A stretch of 64,000 bases of DNA. It comes from Aurantimonas endophytica. GTDB lineage: Bacteria; Pseudomonadota; Alphaproteobacteria; Rhizobiales; Rhizobiaceae. The position numbers and the translations under genes were made by a program. Of this stretch, positions 17,330 to 25,739 are shown piece by piece. The stretch covers positions 1,054,001 through 1,118,000 of the forward strand of contig NZ_JACIEM010000001.1 of NCBI RefSeq assembly GCF_014196845.1, read 5' to 3'. The notes beneath the pieces are model-generated. The model did not search any database. It was not told the DNA's origin and worked only from the letters and a program-made list of their open reading frames with translations. Within the stretch, counting starts at the first letter, position 1. Every line of letters starts with the position of its first letter.

Positions 17330-17335
17330 TATAAT
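17330..17335 (+). promoter_or_regulatory. Candidate -10 element in the 88-bp divergent promoter region
   Basis: The gap between the ligase-like gene (minus) and the polyferredoxin gene (plus) is AT-richer than its surroundings and holds an exact TATAAT at 17330-17335, about 57 bp before the GTG start. The complementary strand reads TATAAG, which could serve the minus operon. No convincing -35 is seen at the usual spacing. Confidence 0.3.
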
Positions 17336-17392
17336 CGTTCTAGACTAGGTGCCAATGCGCTTGACGTTCGCGCCAAGGAGACTCTCCGAACC

Positions 17393-19138
17393 GTGACCAT
17401 TACCGAAGCGGACGTCATTCCGCGAGACATAGCCCGTTCGGCCCTTTCCGCCCTGACCCTGCCAGAACCGCCGCTTCTCTCGCTGCACAGCGACGGCGTG
17501 GTGCTGATCTACGGGCGCGACATGACGGCGATCGAGGCGGGGCAGCGCCTGGCGGAGAGCCTCGACGTCACCGTCCTGCTGGCCGATACGTCGACGATCA
17601 CGATCCCGACACCGCTGCCCTTTCCCGTGGCGCGCGGCCGCGTCGCGTCGGCATCGGGGCATTTCGGCGCTTACGAGGTCGTCGTCGATGGCTTCGCGCC
17701 GCCGCGACCGGCGGCGGACGGCAGCGTCGCCTTCGGCGCGGTGCGCGATGGCGCGGTCTCGCGCTGCGACCTGATCCTCGATCTGTCGGGCGAGGCGCCG
17801 CTGTTTCCGGCGCACGAGGCCCGCGACGGCTATCTCAAGGCCGACCCCGCCGATCCTGATGCACTTGCGGCGACGATCGCCGAAGCCGCCGATCTGGTCG
17901 GCGATTTCGACAAGCCGGTCTATGTCGCCTACCGCAAGGAACTCTGCGCCCATTCGCGCTCCGGCATCACCGGCTGCACGCGCTGCCTCGATGCCTGCGC
18001 CATGGAGGCGATCGCCCCAGTCGGCGACCATGTGGCAATCGACGCCTTCGTCTGCGCCGGCTGCGGCAATTGCGCCGCCGTCTGCCCGACAGGCGCAGCC
18101 TCCTACACGCTGCCGACCGTCGACCTGCAGCTCGACCGCCTGCGCACGCTGCTGCTGGAATATCGCGCCGCCGGCGGCCGCGACGCCGTCGTGCTTTTCC
18201 ATGATGGCTATGTCGGCGGCCCGTTGATCGAGGCGATCGGTGATGCGTTGGCGCCCAACGTCCTTCCCTTCCCGGTCAACGAGATCAAGCAGATCGGGCT
18301 GGAGAGCCTCGCCGCCGCGCTGGCCTATGGCGCTTCGGCGGTACGGATCCTGGCTAGGCGCGAGCCCCGCAATGGCATCGTGACGCTGGGCGCCACCGTG
18401 GCGCTCGCGGCCGACGCGGCCAAGGCGCTGGGCTACGGCGACGGCGCCTGCGGCATCGTTCACGCCGACGAGCCGGCCGAGGTGCTGTTCGGCCTGGCAC
18501 AGCAGCCGCTGGGCACGCCCAGCCCCGAGCCCGCGAGCTTCAAGCCGGTCGGCAACAAGCGCGGCCTGCTCGAGCTCAGCCTCGGCATGCTGCACCAGGT
18601 TGCGCCAGCGCCGGTGCCCGTCGTCGCGCTGCCAGAAGGCGCGCCCTTCGGCGCGGTCGATGTCCAGGTCGATGGCTGCACGCTCTGCCATTCCTGCGTC
18701 ACCGCCTGTCCCACCGGCGCGTTGTCGGCAGGGGAGGACCGGCCGATGCTGCGCTTCCTCGAAAGCGCCTGCGTCCAGTGCGGTCTCTGCGAGGCCACCT
18801 GCCCCGAAGACGTGATCACGCTGCGGCCGCAGCTCGACTTCGACGCATGGGCTGCACCGCGCAGGACGTTGAAGGAAGAAGAGCCTTTCTGCTGCATCAA
18901 TTGCGCCAAGCCGTTCGGCACCAAGAGCACGATCGAGCGGGTCATCGCCAAGCTGGAAGGCTCGCACTGGATGTTCTCCGGCGAGAACGCCCGGCGGCTG
19001 GATGCCATCCGCATGTGCGAGGATTGCCGCGTCGAGGCGGTGCTCAACGAAGGGATCGACCCCTACGCCGGCGCGCAGCGCCCGAAGACGCGTACGGCGG
19101 ACGACTACAAGAGCGAACGCAATCAGTGGGATGCGTGA
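17393..19138 (+). CDS. Polyferredoxin-like 4Fe-4S protein (FDH-associated)
   Basis: Cytosolic iron-sulfur protein of 581 aa. Four ferredoxin-type Cys sets are visible: C185/195/198/202, C221/224/227/231, C429/432/435/439 and C460/463/466/470. The last three have the classical CxxCxxCxxxCP spacing; the first is stretched (Cx9CxxCxxxC). A further C500-C501-x2-C504 with a later MCEDC could bind zinc or another cluster. The two halves are joined by an alpha/beta domain (about 245-400). It may pass electrons to or from the formate system. Start is GTG 17393 after AAGGAG (12-bp spacing). It converges with the WD40-cytochrome gene. Confidence 0.88.
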   Translation: MTITEADVIPRDIARSALSALTLPEPPLLSLHSDGVVLIYGRDMTAIEAGQRLAESLDVTVLLADTSTITIPTPLPFPVARGRVASASGHFGAYEVVVDGFAPPRPAADGSVAFGAVRDGAVSRCDLILDLSGEAPLFPAHEARDGYLKADPADPDALAATIAEAADLVGDFDKPVYVAYRKELCAHSRSGITGCTRCLDACAMEAIAPVGDHVAIDAFVCAGCGNCAAVCPTGAASYTLPTVDLQLDRLRTLLLEYRAAGGRDAVVLFHDGYVGGPLIEAIGDALAPNVLPFPVNEIKQIGLESLAAALAYGASAVRILARREPRNGIVTLGATVALAADAAKALGYGDGACGIVHADEPAEVLFGLAQQPLGTPSPEPASFKPVGNKRGLLELSLGMLHQVAPAPVPVVALPEGAPFGAVDVQVDGCTLCHSCVTACPTGALSAGEDRPMLRFLESACVQCGLCEATCPEDVITLRPQLDFDAWAAPRRTLKEEEPFCCINCAKPFGTKSTIERVIAKLEGSHWMFSGENARRLDAIRMCEDCRVEAVLNEGIDPYAGAQRPKTRTADDYKSERNQWDA

Positions 19139-19156
19139 GCCGGTTGATTCGCCCTG

Positions 19157-20428
19157 TCAGCGGGTCGCGCGCTCCAGAAACTCGACCAATGCCTTCCGAT
19201 CGACCGCCCGGTTGATCGTCTGCTCGGGCATCTTCGTCCCGGGCGTATAGGCATGCGGGCCGATCTCGAAGAGCCGCGCCACCGTCTCGGGCGTCCAGAT
19301 GATGTCGTGGTTCGCGAAGGCGGCGGAGTAGTCGTAGTCAGGCAGCGACGCGATCGGCCGGCCCATGATGCCATGCAGCGTCGGGCCCGCCCGCACCCCC
19401 TCGCCAGGCTGCAGCGTGTGGCAGGCGACGCAGGCGCGATAGACGCTGGCGCCCGGATCCCCGGCATATTCTGCCAGCGGATCGGAAGGGCCCCCCGCTA
19501 TGCCCGAACCGAGGCTGGCGCCCGTCGACGCATTCCAGCGCCGGATGACGGCGTCGTTGCCACCCGTCAGAAGCTGGTCCGTGCCGGGTACGAAAGCCAG
19601 CGACCAGACCGGCAGACCCGGGCCGACCAGCGTCCGTTCGGGCGTGAGGTCTTCGGCGGCAAGAATGGCGATGGCGCCGCGCAGGCCGGATGCCGCGATG
19701 CGGCGCCCGTCGCTGGCGACGGCTATCACCGGCGTCGGCGAGATCTCGGCCTCGGCCTCAATTGTGCCGTCGGCTCGAACCAGTCGCAGCCGCCCATCGG
19801 CGCCGCCGATTGCCAGCATGTCGGCGCCGGGCACGACCGCGAGCGCGTTGAGGGGCGTCGGCAGCGTCTGGACGCGTGCCGGACCGGTCTTCGGCCATAT
19901 CCGCAGGGTGGCGTCGTAACCGATCGTCGCGACCTCGCCGGATTGGAGGAACGCGATGCCGTTGACGTTGCCGGTGTGGCCTTCGAGGATTCGCGCTGGT
20001 GTCTCGCCCGCCAGCGGCCATATCCGTGCCGTCCCGTCCCAGGCCGCCGATCCAAGGAATTGGCCGTCGGCCGATAGCGACAGCGCGACGATCGGGCCTT
20101 GATGGCCTTCGAGTATCCGCTCCGGCCTGGTGTGATCGGCCGTCCAGATGGCGATGCGGCCGTCCTCGCCGCCGGTGACGGCCCGTCCGTCCGTCAGCAG
20201 AATCGCCGCGTTCACCGCGCCGTCGTGGAAGCGCAGCACCTGCTCGGCGGAGCTCGTCGCCAGCGCCCAGCGGATCCCCGTCGAATCGAAGCTGCCGGAG
20301 AGCGCCGAGGCGCCGTCGGGGCTGACAGCGAGCCCGCGGACAGGTCCGCCATGGCCTCGCAGCTCCGCCGCATGGATAGCGGGGACCGCCAGGATGACGG
20401 CAAGCACCGAAAGCAACAGGCGGATCAT
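19157..20428 (-). CDS. WD40-repeat protein fused to a C-terminal cytochrome c domain
   Basis: Exported protein of 423 aa. Signal peptide 1-20 (MIRLLLSVLAVILAVPAIHA) is followed by a beta-propeller of about seven WD40-like blades (HGGPVRGLAVSPDG, GHQGPIVALSLSADGQ, GHTGNVNGIAFL and others). A class I cytochrome c domain follows: heme motif CVACH at 333-337 and likely axial Met400 in KMPEQ. It is probably periplasmic. Sitting among FDH genes it could accept electrons from formate oxidation or scaffold a complex; that is inference. The ATG at 20428 is chosen because the signal peptide starts there. Confidence 0.88.
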   Translation of the reverse strand: MIRLLLSVLAVILAVPAIHAAELRGHGGPVRGLAVSPDGASALSGSFDSTGIRWALATSSAEQVLRFHDGAVNAAILLTDGRAVTGGEDGRIAIWTADHTRPERILEGHQGPIVALSLSADGQFLGSAAWDGTARIWPLAGETPARILEGHTGNVNGIAFLQSGEVATIGYDATLRIWPKTGPARVQTLPTPLNALAVVPGADMLAIGGADGRLRLVRADGTIEAEAEISPTPVIAVASDGRRIAASGLRGAIAILAAEDLTPERTLVGPGLPVWSLAFVPGTDQLLTGGNDAVIRRWNASTGASLGSGIAGGPSDPLAEYAGDPGASVYRACVACHTLQPGEGVRAGPTLHGIMGRPIASLPDYDYSAAFANHDIIWTPETVARLFEIGPHAYTPGTKMPEQTINRAVDRKALVEFLERATR

Positions 20429-20523
20429 CGGCAGGCCTCGAACACTAAAGCGACGTGCGGGAGCCCCGGGACGAATGGGACGGCGCGCTTGCAATGTGAC
20501 GGTATCGCGCAAACATGGCATCC

Positions 20524-21138
20524 ATGAGCAATGACTTCTTCGCGCGCTGGTCGCGCCGCAAGCTGGAAGACGCATCCCCGGAGCCGGACGAGGCAATCGA
20601 TGCCCCGTCGCAAACCGGCGATTCGCCCACGCCGACATTCGAGGCTGATGCATCGGGCAATGCTATCACCGATGAGGAACTTGCAGCCCTTCCCGATCCG
20701 GATGCGGTGACCACCTGGTCGGACATCACGGGGTTCCTCCGCCAGGGCGTCCCCCTCGCTCTGCGCAACCGGGCCTTGCGGCGGATCTGGAGCCTCGATC
20801 CGTCGATCCGCGACTATATAGGCGACGCCCGCGACTATGCCTGGGACTGGAACACGCCGGGGGGCATGCCGCTCTCGGGTCCTCTCTCGGCGACGACCGA
20901 TGTCGGGAAGATCGTTCGCGGCCTCTACGAGCCGGCTCCGGAAGCACCAGTACGTGAGCCCGAAGCGCTCCCTGAACGCGAAGAATTGATCGAGTCCCTG
21001 CCCGATCGAGGGACAGGGAACCCACCGGCCGCTTACTCCGAGCCAGACCGGCCCGCGCTCCCGGACGTAGACCCTGGCCCCGACGATCAACTGCCTGTTG
21101 CCCGGGCAACCCGGCATGGCGGCGCGCTGCCATCTTGA
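20524..21138 (+). CDS. DUF3306 family protein (FDH-associated)
   Basis: Protein of 204 aa beginning MSNDFFARWSRRKLE. The FxxRWSRRK opening, the central ITDEELAALPDPDAV and LRNRALRRIWSLDPSIRDY are typical of DUF3306, another unknown-function family that accompanies formate dehydrogenase. Rich in Asp, Glu and Pro, with a disordered-looking C-terminal third. A start at 20515 three codons earlier is possible; 20524 fits the family's usual N-terminus. It is divergent from the WD40-cytochrome gene and precedes the chaperone gene by 113 bp. Confidence 0.85.
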   Translation: MSNDFFARWSRRKLEDASPEPDEAIDAPSQTGDSPTPTFEADASGNAITDEELAALPDPDAVTTWSDITGFLRQGVPLALRNRALRRIWSLDPSIRDYIGDARDYAWDWNTPGGMPLSGPLSATTDVGKIVRGLYEPAPEAPVREPEALPEREELIESLPDRGTGNPPAAYSEPDRPALPDVDPGPDDQLPVARATRHGGALPS

Positions 21139-21210
21139 GCAGGCGCAAGCTATTTGGAATGACTACAAAAAACGCTTGGCGCATGTGCCGTGGCACTTTA
21201 GGATCGCGCC

Positions 21211-21255
21211 ATGAATGAATGCGCCGAATTTAGGCACCCACGGGTGCGAAAATGA
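21211..21255 (+). CDS. Possible 14-codon leader ORF overlapping the TorD-type chaperone start
   Basis: ATG 21211 opens MNECAEFRHPRVRK and stops at TGA 21253-21255, which overlaps the chaperone ATG (21252) in the ATGA pattern. AGGA at 21200-21203 lies 7 bp before this ATG, a better site than the chaperone's own. A hairpin, GCACCC-AC-GGGTGC (21234-21247), covers the chaperone's GGGTG. Translation of the leader would open it. Coupling is inference and no homologue is known to me. Confidence 0.35.
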   Translation: MNECAEFRHPRVRK

Positions 21256-21893
21256 GCGAGGCTCCGCAGGAGTTTGCGGCAGTGAAACCGGGGGCCGGCG
21301 ACGCAGAGGCGCTCGGCAGCCAGCATTCGTTCGATCTTTTCCGCGGCCATCACTACGCGCTGCTCGCGACCCTGCTGACCTCTGCGCCCAGCGAATCGAC
21401 GCTGCAGCTCCTGGCTGCTCTCAAAGGCGACGCAAGTCCGCTCGGGCGTGCCCATGCGGCCTTGGCCGAAGCGGCGCGAACCGCCCGAGCGACGGTACTG
21501 GAGCGCGAGTATTTCCGCCTCTTCATCGGCGTCGGCCGCGGCGAGATCGTACCGTATGAATCCTTCTATCTGACAGGGTTCCTGCAGGAGAAGCCGCTGG
21601 CCCGCCTGCGTCAGGACCTGGCGGCGCTGGGTGTCGAGCGCTCGCCCGACCTGGTCGAGCTGGAGGACCATGTCGGCGTCCTCTGCGAGGTCATGGCAGG
21701 CCTGCTCGGCGGCTCGTTCGAGACGCCCGACGACGCCGGAACGCGTTTCTTCCAGGCTCATCTCCAGCCCTGGGCACCGCGTTTCTTCGACGACCTCGCT
21801 TCGGCAGAGGCCGCAGAATTCTACAAGCACGTGGCCATCCTTGGCCGGACCTTCATGACGATCGAATCCGAGGCCCTCGCCCTCGCGGCGTGA
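21252..21893 (+). CDS. TorD/DmsD-family molybdoenzyme chaperone
   Basis: All-helical cytosolic chaperone of 213 aa. The family's core is seen in EREYFRLFIGVGRGEIVPYESFYLTGFLQEKPLARLR and in LEDHVGVLCEVM. These proteins bind the Tat signal of molybdo- or tungstoenzymes and hold the apoprotein until cofactor loading. Immediately upstream of the Tat peptide and FdhA, it almost certainly serves the FDH. The family name is secure; the client is inferred from position. Confidence 0.9.
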   Translation: MSEAPQEFAAVKPGAGDAEALGSQHSFDLFRGHHYALLATLLTSAPSESTLQLLAALKGDASPLGRAHAALAEAARTARATVLEREYFRLFIGVGRGEIVPYESFYLTGFLQEKPLARLRQDLAALGVERSPDLVELEDHVGVLCEVMAGLLGGSFETPDDAGTRFFQAHLQPWAPRFFDDLASAEAAEFYKHVAILGRTFMTIESEALALAA

Positions 21894-21945
21894 CGGCCGA
21901 AGAACGCATGATCCGGCTGCCCCGCCGGATTTCGGGAGAGAAACG

Positions 21946-22173
21946 ATGACGACAAACAAGCGCGAGCCCATCGATCGCCGCACGTTCCTGCGCAGCGCCA
22001 CCGGCGTCGCGGGCCTTGCCGCGACTGCCGCGGTCATGACCCCGGCGATGGTGACGGATGCCGAGGCCTACGATCCCGGCGAAGACGAGACGCGGACGAA
22101 ATATCAGCCGGAAAGTGCCGACGTGCAGGCGTTCTACCGCACGAACGGCTACGAAACCCTCGACAGGAAGTGA
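21946..22173 (+). CDS. Small Tat-signal protein of the formate dehydrogenase operon
   Basis: Protein of 75 aa: twin-arginine motif DRRTFLRSATG (10-20), hydrophobic stretch, AxA-like cleavage region near TDAEA, then about 33 residues rich in Asp, Glu and Tyr. Such small Tat proteins precede FdhA in many proteobacteria (the family TIGR02811, from memory) and may be a small periplasmic subunit. It has GGGAGAG before the ATG and lies 7 bp before fdh3A. Confidence 0.88.
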   Translation: MTTNKREPIDRRTFLRSATGVAGLAATAAVMTPAMVTDAEAYDPGEDETRTKYQPESADVQAFYRTNGYETLDRK

Positions 22174-22180
22174 GGCGGCC

Positions 22181-25120
22181 ATGCTGACCAAGCGCAAAGA
22201 CGGCCAGCCCGGCCGCGCTATTCCAACGGCTGTCGCCGCCCGTTCCCCGGGCGTCGATCGCCGCACCTTCCTGAAGCACTCGGGTATCGCCGTCGGCGGC
22301 CTCGCGGCCTTCGGCTCGATGCTGCCCGGTGCCGTCCGCAAGGCAGACGCCGCCATTCCCGCGCCGATGCCCGGCGTCGAGATCACCATCAAGAAGAATA
22401 TCTGCACCCACTGCTCGGTCGGCTGCACGGTCACCGCGGAAGTGCAGAACGGCGTCTGGACCGGCCAGGAGCCCAGCTGGTCGAGCCCGATCAACCGCGG
22501 GACGCACTGCGCCAAGGGCGCCGCGATCCGCGAGATCGTCTTCGGCGACCGGCGGCTGAAATATCCGCTGAAGCTCGTCGACGGCGAGTGGCAGCGCCTG
22601 TCATGGGAACAGGCGATCGGCGAGATCGGCGACAAGATGCTCGAGATCCGCGAGCAGTCCGGCGCCGACGCGATGTATCTCCTCGGCTCGGCGAAGTTCA
22701 CCAACGAGGGCGCCTATCTGTACCGCAAGTTCGGCGCCTTCTGGGGCACCAACTCGGTGGATCACCAGGCGCGCATCTGCCACTCCACGACCGTCGCCGG
22801 CGTCGCCAACACCTGGGGCTACGGCGCCCAGACCAATTCCTACAACGACATCCGCAATGCCAAGACCATGATCATCATGGGCGGCAACCCGGCGGAAGCG
22901 CACCCTGTCGCCATGCAGCACGTGCTGGCCGGCAAGGAACTGAACCGCGCCAACATGATCGTCATCGATCCGCGTTTCACCCGCACCGCCGCGCATGGCA
23001 CCGAGTATGTCCGCATCCGCGCGGGCACCGATATTCCGGTGATCTGGGGGATTCTCTGGCACGTCTTCGAGAACGGCTGGGAGGACAAGGAATTCATCCG
23101 CACCCGCGTCTACGGCATGGACGAGGTCCGCAAGGAAGTCGCCAAGTGGACGCCTGAAGAGGTGGAGCGGGTCTCCGGCGTTTCCGGCGAACAGCTGAAG
23201 CGGATCGCCTACCTGTTCAGCCAGGAGAAGCCGTCGACGCTGATCTGGTGCATGGGCGCGACCCAGCACACCGTCGGGACGGCCAATGTGCGGGCCTACT
23301 GCACGCTCTGCCTGGCGACGGGCAATGTCGGCAAGCCGGGCACCGGCGCCAACATCTTCCGCGGCCACACCAACGTCCAGGGCGCGACCGATCTCGGCCT
23401 CGATGTCACGTCGCTGCCGCTCTATTACGGCCTCACCGAGGGTGGCTGGAAGCACTGGTCCCGCGTCTGGGAAGTCGAATACGAGTGGCTGCAGGGCCGC
23501 TTCGACGAGGTCCCGGAAAAGGGCGGTCGCAAGGCCCGGTCGCGCAAGGACAACATGGAGACCCCCGGCATCACCTCGACGAGGTGGTTCGATGCGGTCA
23601 ACCTGCCGGAAGAGGACATCGACCAGCGCTCGGCCTTGCGTGGCATGTTCATCATGGGCCATGGCGGCAATACCGTAACGCGCATGCCCGAGATGATGAA
23701 GGCGCTCGAGAAGCTCGAGCTGCTGGTCGTCGCCGACCCGCATGCGACGACGTTCGGCGCCATCAAGGGCCGACGCAACGGCACCTATCTCCTGCCGATC
23801 GCCACCTCGCTGGAATGCGACGGCTCGCGGACGGCGTCCAACCGCTCGCTGCAGTGGGGCGAGAAGATCGTTGAGCCGGCCTTCGAGTCCCGCAATGATT
23901 ACGACGTGATCTATGATTTCGCGGAGAAGCTCGGCTTCAGCGCGGACATGTTCAAGAATATCGCGGTCGAGGGCGGCCATGTGCTCGCAGAGGACATCCT
24001 GCGCGAGATCAACCGCGGCGGCTTCTCCACGGGCTATTGCGGCCAGTCGCCGGAGCGCCTGAAGGCGCACATGCGCAACCAGGACAAGTTCGACCTCGTC
24101 ACGCTGCGGGCGCCGGCCGACACGCCCGATGTTGGGGGCGAGTATTACGGCCTGCCCTGGCCGTGCTGGGGCACGCCGGAGATGAAGCATCCGGGATCGC
24201 CGATCCTCTACCGCACGGACGTGCCGGTGTGGGAAGGCGGCGGCACGTTCCGCGCCCGGTTCGGCGTCGAGCGCAACGGCGCGACGTTGCTGGCCGAGGA
24301 TTCCTTCTCCGCCGGTTCCGAACTCACCGACGGCTACCCGGAGATCAACTACGGCATCCTGCGCAAGCTCGGCTGGGACACGGACCTGCGACCGGAAGAG
24401 CGCGCGACGATCCTGCGGATCGGCGCCGACAAGCCCGACGCGGTCAGCTGGGCGACGGATCTGTCGGGCGGCATCCAGCGCGTCTGCATGGACCACGGCG
24501 TCATGCACTACGGCAACGCCAAGGCCCGCGTCGTCGCCTGGAACCTGCCCGATCCGGTGCCGGTCCATCGCGAGCCGATCTACACCTCGCGCCCGGACCT
24601 GGTCGCCAAGTACCCGACGCGTCCCGACGAGATGCAGTTCCGCATTCCGAATATCGGCATGTCGGTGCAGCAGTCGGCGGTCGACCGGAACGTCGCGCGG
24701 GACTTCCCGATCATCCTCACCTCCGGCCGCCTGGTCGAGTACGAGGGCGGCGGCGAGGAAACCCGTTCGAACCGCTGGCTCGCCGAGCTGCAGCAGGAGA
24801 TGTTCGTCGAGATCAACCCGGCTGACGCCGCGGCGCGCGGCGTCAGCGACGGCCAGATCGTCTGGGTATCGGGAACCGAGAACGGCGCGCGGACGCGGGT
24901 GAAGGCCCTTGTGACGGAGCGGGTGGGACCGGGCGTGGCGTTCATGCCCTTCCACTTCTCCGGCCACTACCAGGGCGAGGACTGGCGCCCGCATTACCCG
25001 GCCGGGACGGACCCGCTGGTGCTGGGTGAATCGGTAAATACCCTGACGACCTACGGATTCGATCCGGTGACGGGCATGCAGGAAACCAAGGTTGTGCTCT
25101 GCCAGATCGCAGCGGCTTAA
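22181..25120 (+). CDS. fdh3A: Formate dehydrogenase catalytic alpha subunit (Cys-type, Tat-exported)
   Basis: Oxidises formate to CO2 at a Mo- or W-bis-MGD centre, 979 aa. A Tat signal (DRRTFLKHSG, 26-35) directs it to the periplasm. One [4Fe-4S] site is C75, C78, C82 and C110. The metal ligand is C200 followed by H201 in QARICHSTTV, where E. coli FdnG has selenocysteine, so no stop readthrough is needed. The C-terminal molydopterin-dinucleotide domain starts near LTSGRLVEYEGGG. ATG 22181 is chosen because it starts the Tat signal 7 bp after the previous stop. Close in type to the periplasmic FDH3 of Methylorubrum. Confidence 0.95.
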   Translation: MLTKRKDGQPGRAIPTAVAARSPGVDRRTFLKHSGIAVGGLAAFGSMLPGAVRKADAAIPAPMPGVEITIKKNICTHCSVGCTVTAEVQNGVWTGQEPSWSSPINRGTHCAKGAAIREIVFGDRRLKYPLKLVDGEWQRLSWEQAIGEIGDKMLEIREQSGADAMYLLGSAKFTNEGAYLYRKFGAFWGTNSVDHQARICHSTTVAGVANTWGYGAQTNSYNDIRNAKTMIIMGGNPAEAHPVAMQHVLAGKELNRANMIVIDPRFTRTAAHGTEYVRIRAGTDIPVIWGILWHVFENGWEDKEFIRTRVYGMDEVRKEVAKWTPEEVERVSGVSGEQLKRIAYLFSQEKPSTLIWCMGATQHTVGTANVRAYCTLCLATGNVGKPGTGANIFRGHTNVQGATDLGLDVTSLPLYYGLTEGGWKHWSRVWEVEYEWLQGRFDEVPEKGGRKARSRKDNMETPGITSTRWFDAVNLPEEDIDQRSALRGMFIMGHGGNTVTRMPEMMKALEKLELLVVADPHATTFGAIKGRRNGTYLLPIATSLECDGSRTASNRSLQWGEKIVEPAFESRNDYDVIYDFAEKLGFSADMFKNIAVEGGHVLAEDILREINRGGFSTGYCGQSPERLKAHMRNQDKFDLVTLRAPADTPDVGGEYYGLPWPCWGTPEMKHPGSPILYRTDVPVWEGGGTFRARFGVERNGATLLAEDSFSAGSELTDGYPEINYGILRKLGWDTDLRPEERATILRIGADKPDAVSWATDLSGGIQRVCMDHGVMHYGNAKARVVAWNLPDPVPVHREPIYTSRPDLVAKYPTRPDEMQFRIPNIGMSVQQSAVDRNVARDFPIILTSGRLVEYEGGGEETRSNRWLAELQQEMFVEINPADAAARGVSDGQIVWVSGTENGARTRVKALVTERVGPGVAFMPFHFSGHYQGEDWRPHYPAGTDPLVLGESVNTLTTYGFDPVTGMQETKVVLCQIAAA

Positions 25121-25135
25121 GGAGGCGACAAGACA

Positions 25136-25732
25136 ATGGCGCGGATGAAATTCCTCTGCGACGCGGACCGCTGCATCGAGTGCAATGCCTGCGTCACGGC
25201 CTGCAAGAACGAGCACGACGTGCCCTGGGGCATCAACCGGCGGCGGGTGGTGACACTCAACGACGGCAAGCCGGGCGAACGCTCGGTGTCGATGGCCTGC
25301 ATGCACTGCACCGACGCGCCCTGCGCGGCGGTCTGCCCCGTCGACTGCTTCTTCACCACTGCCGACGGCGTCGTCCTTCATTCGAAGGATCTGTGCATCG
25401 GTTGCGGCTACTGCTTCTACGCCTGCCCGTTCGGCGCGCCGCAATATCCGCGGGTCGGCAATTTCGGCTCGCGCGGCAAGATGGACAAGTGCACCTTCTG
25501 CGCCGGCGGCCCGGAAGCCGACAGCTCCGAGATCGAGTACGCGAAATACGGCAAGAACCGCCTGGCCGAAGGCAAGCTGCCGATGTGCGCCGAGATGTGC
25601 TCGACCAAGTCGCTGCTCGCCGGCGACGGCGAGATCATCGCGACGATCTACAAGGAGCGCGTCGCCATGCGCGGCTACGGCACCGGCGCCTGGGGCTGGC
25701 AGACGGCCTATCGCGAAACCGTGGAGGCTTGA
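25136..25732 (+). CDS. fdh3B: Formate dehydrogenase iron-sulfur beta subunit
   Basis: Electron-transfer subunit of 198 aa with four [4Fe-4S] Cys groups: CIECNACVTAC, CMHCTDAPCAAVCPVDC, CIGCGYCFYACP, and KCTFC paired with MCAEMC. It passes electrons from FdhA to FdhC. It has no Tat signal and would be co-exported with FdhA. It lacks the C-terminal membrane helix of E. coli FdnH/FdoH, being about 100 residues shorter. AAGGAG lies before the ATG, 15 bp after fdh3A. Confidence 0.93.
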   Translation: MARMKFLCDADRCIECNACVTACKNEHDVPWGINRRRVVTLNDGKPGERSVSMACMHCTDAPCAAVCPVDCFFTTADGVVLHSKDLCIGCGYCFYACPFGAPQYPRVGNFGSRGKMDKCTFCAGGPEADSSEIEYAKYGKNRLAEGKLPMCAEMCSTKSLLAGDGEIIATIYKERVAMRGYGTGAWGWQTAYRETVEA

Positions 25733-25739
25733 GACTGCG

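Noticed and set aside
21192-21209. Possible sigma-54 promoter (TGGCAC) before the chaperone gene
   Set aside because: The GC element expected five bases after TGGCAC is absent, and the TGGCAC is part of a short inverted repeat.
22775-22785. Selenocysteine insertion in FdhA
   Set aside because: The active-site codon encodes Cys (C200) and the frame has no internal TGA, so no selenocysteine is used.
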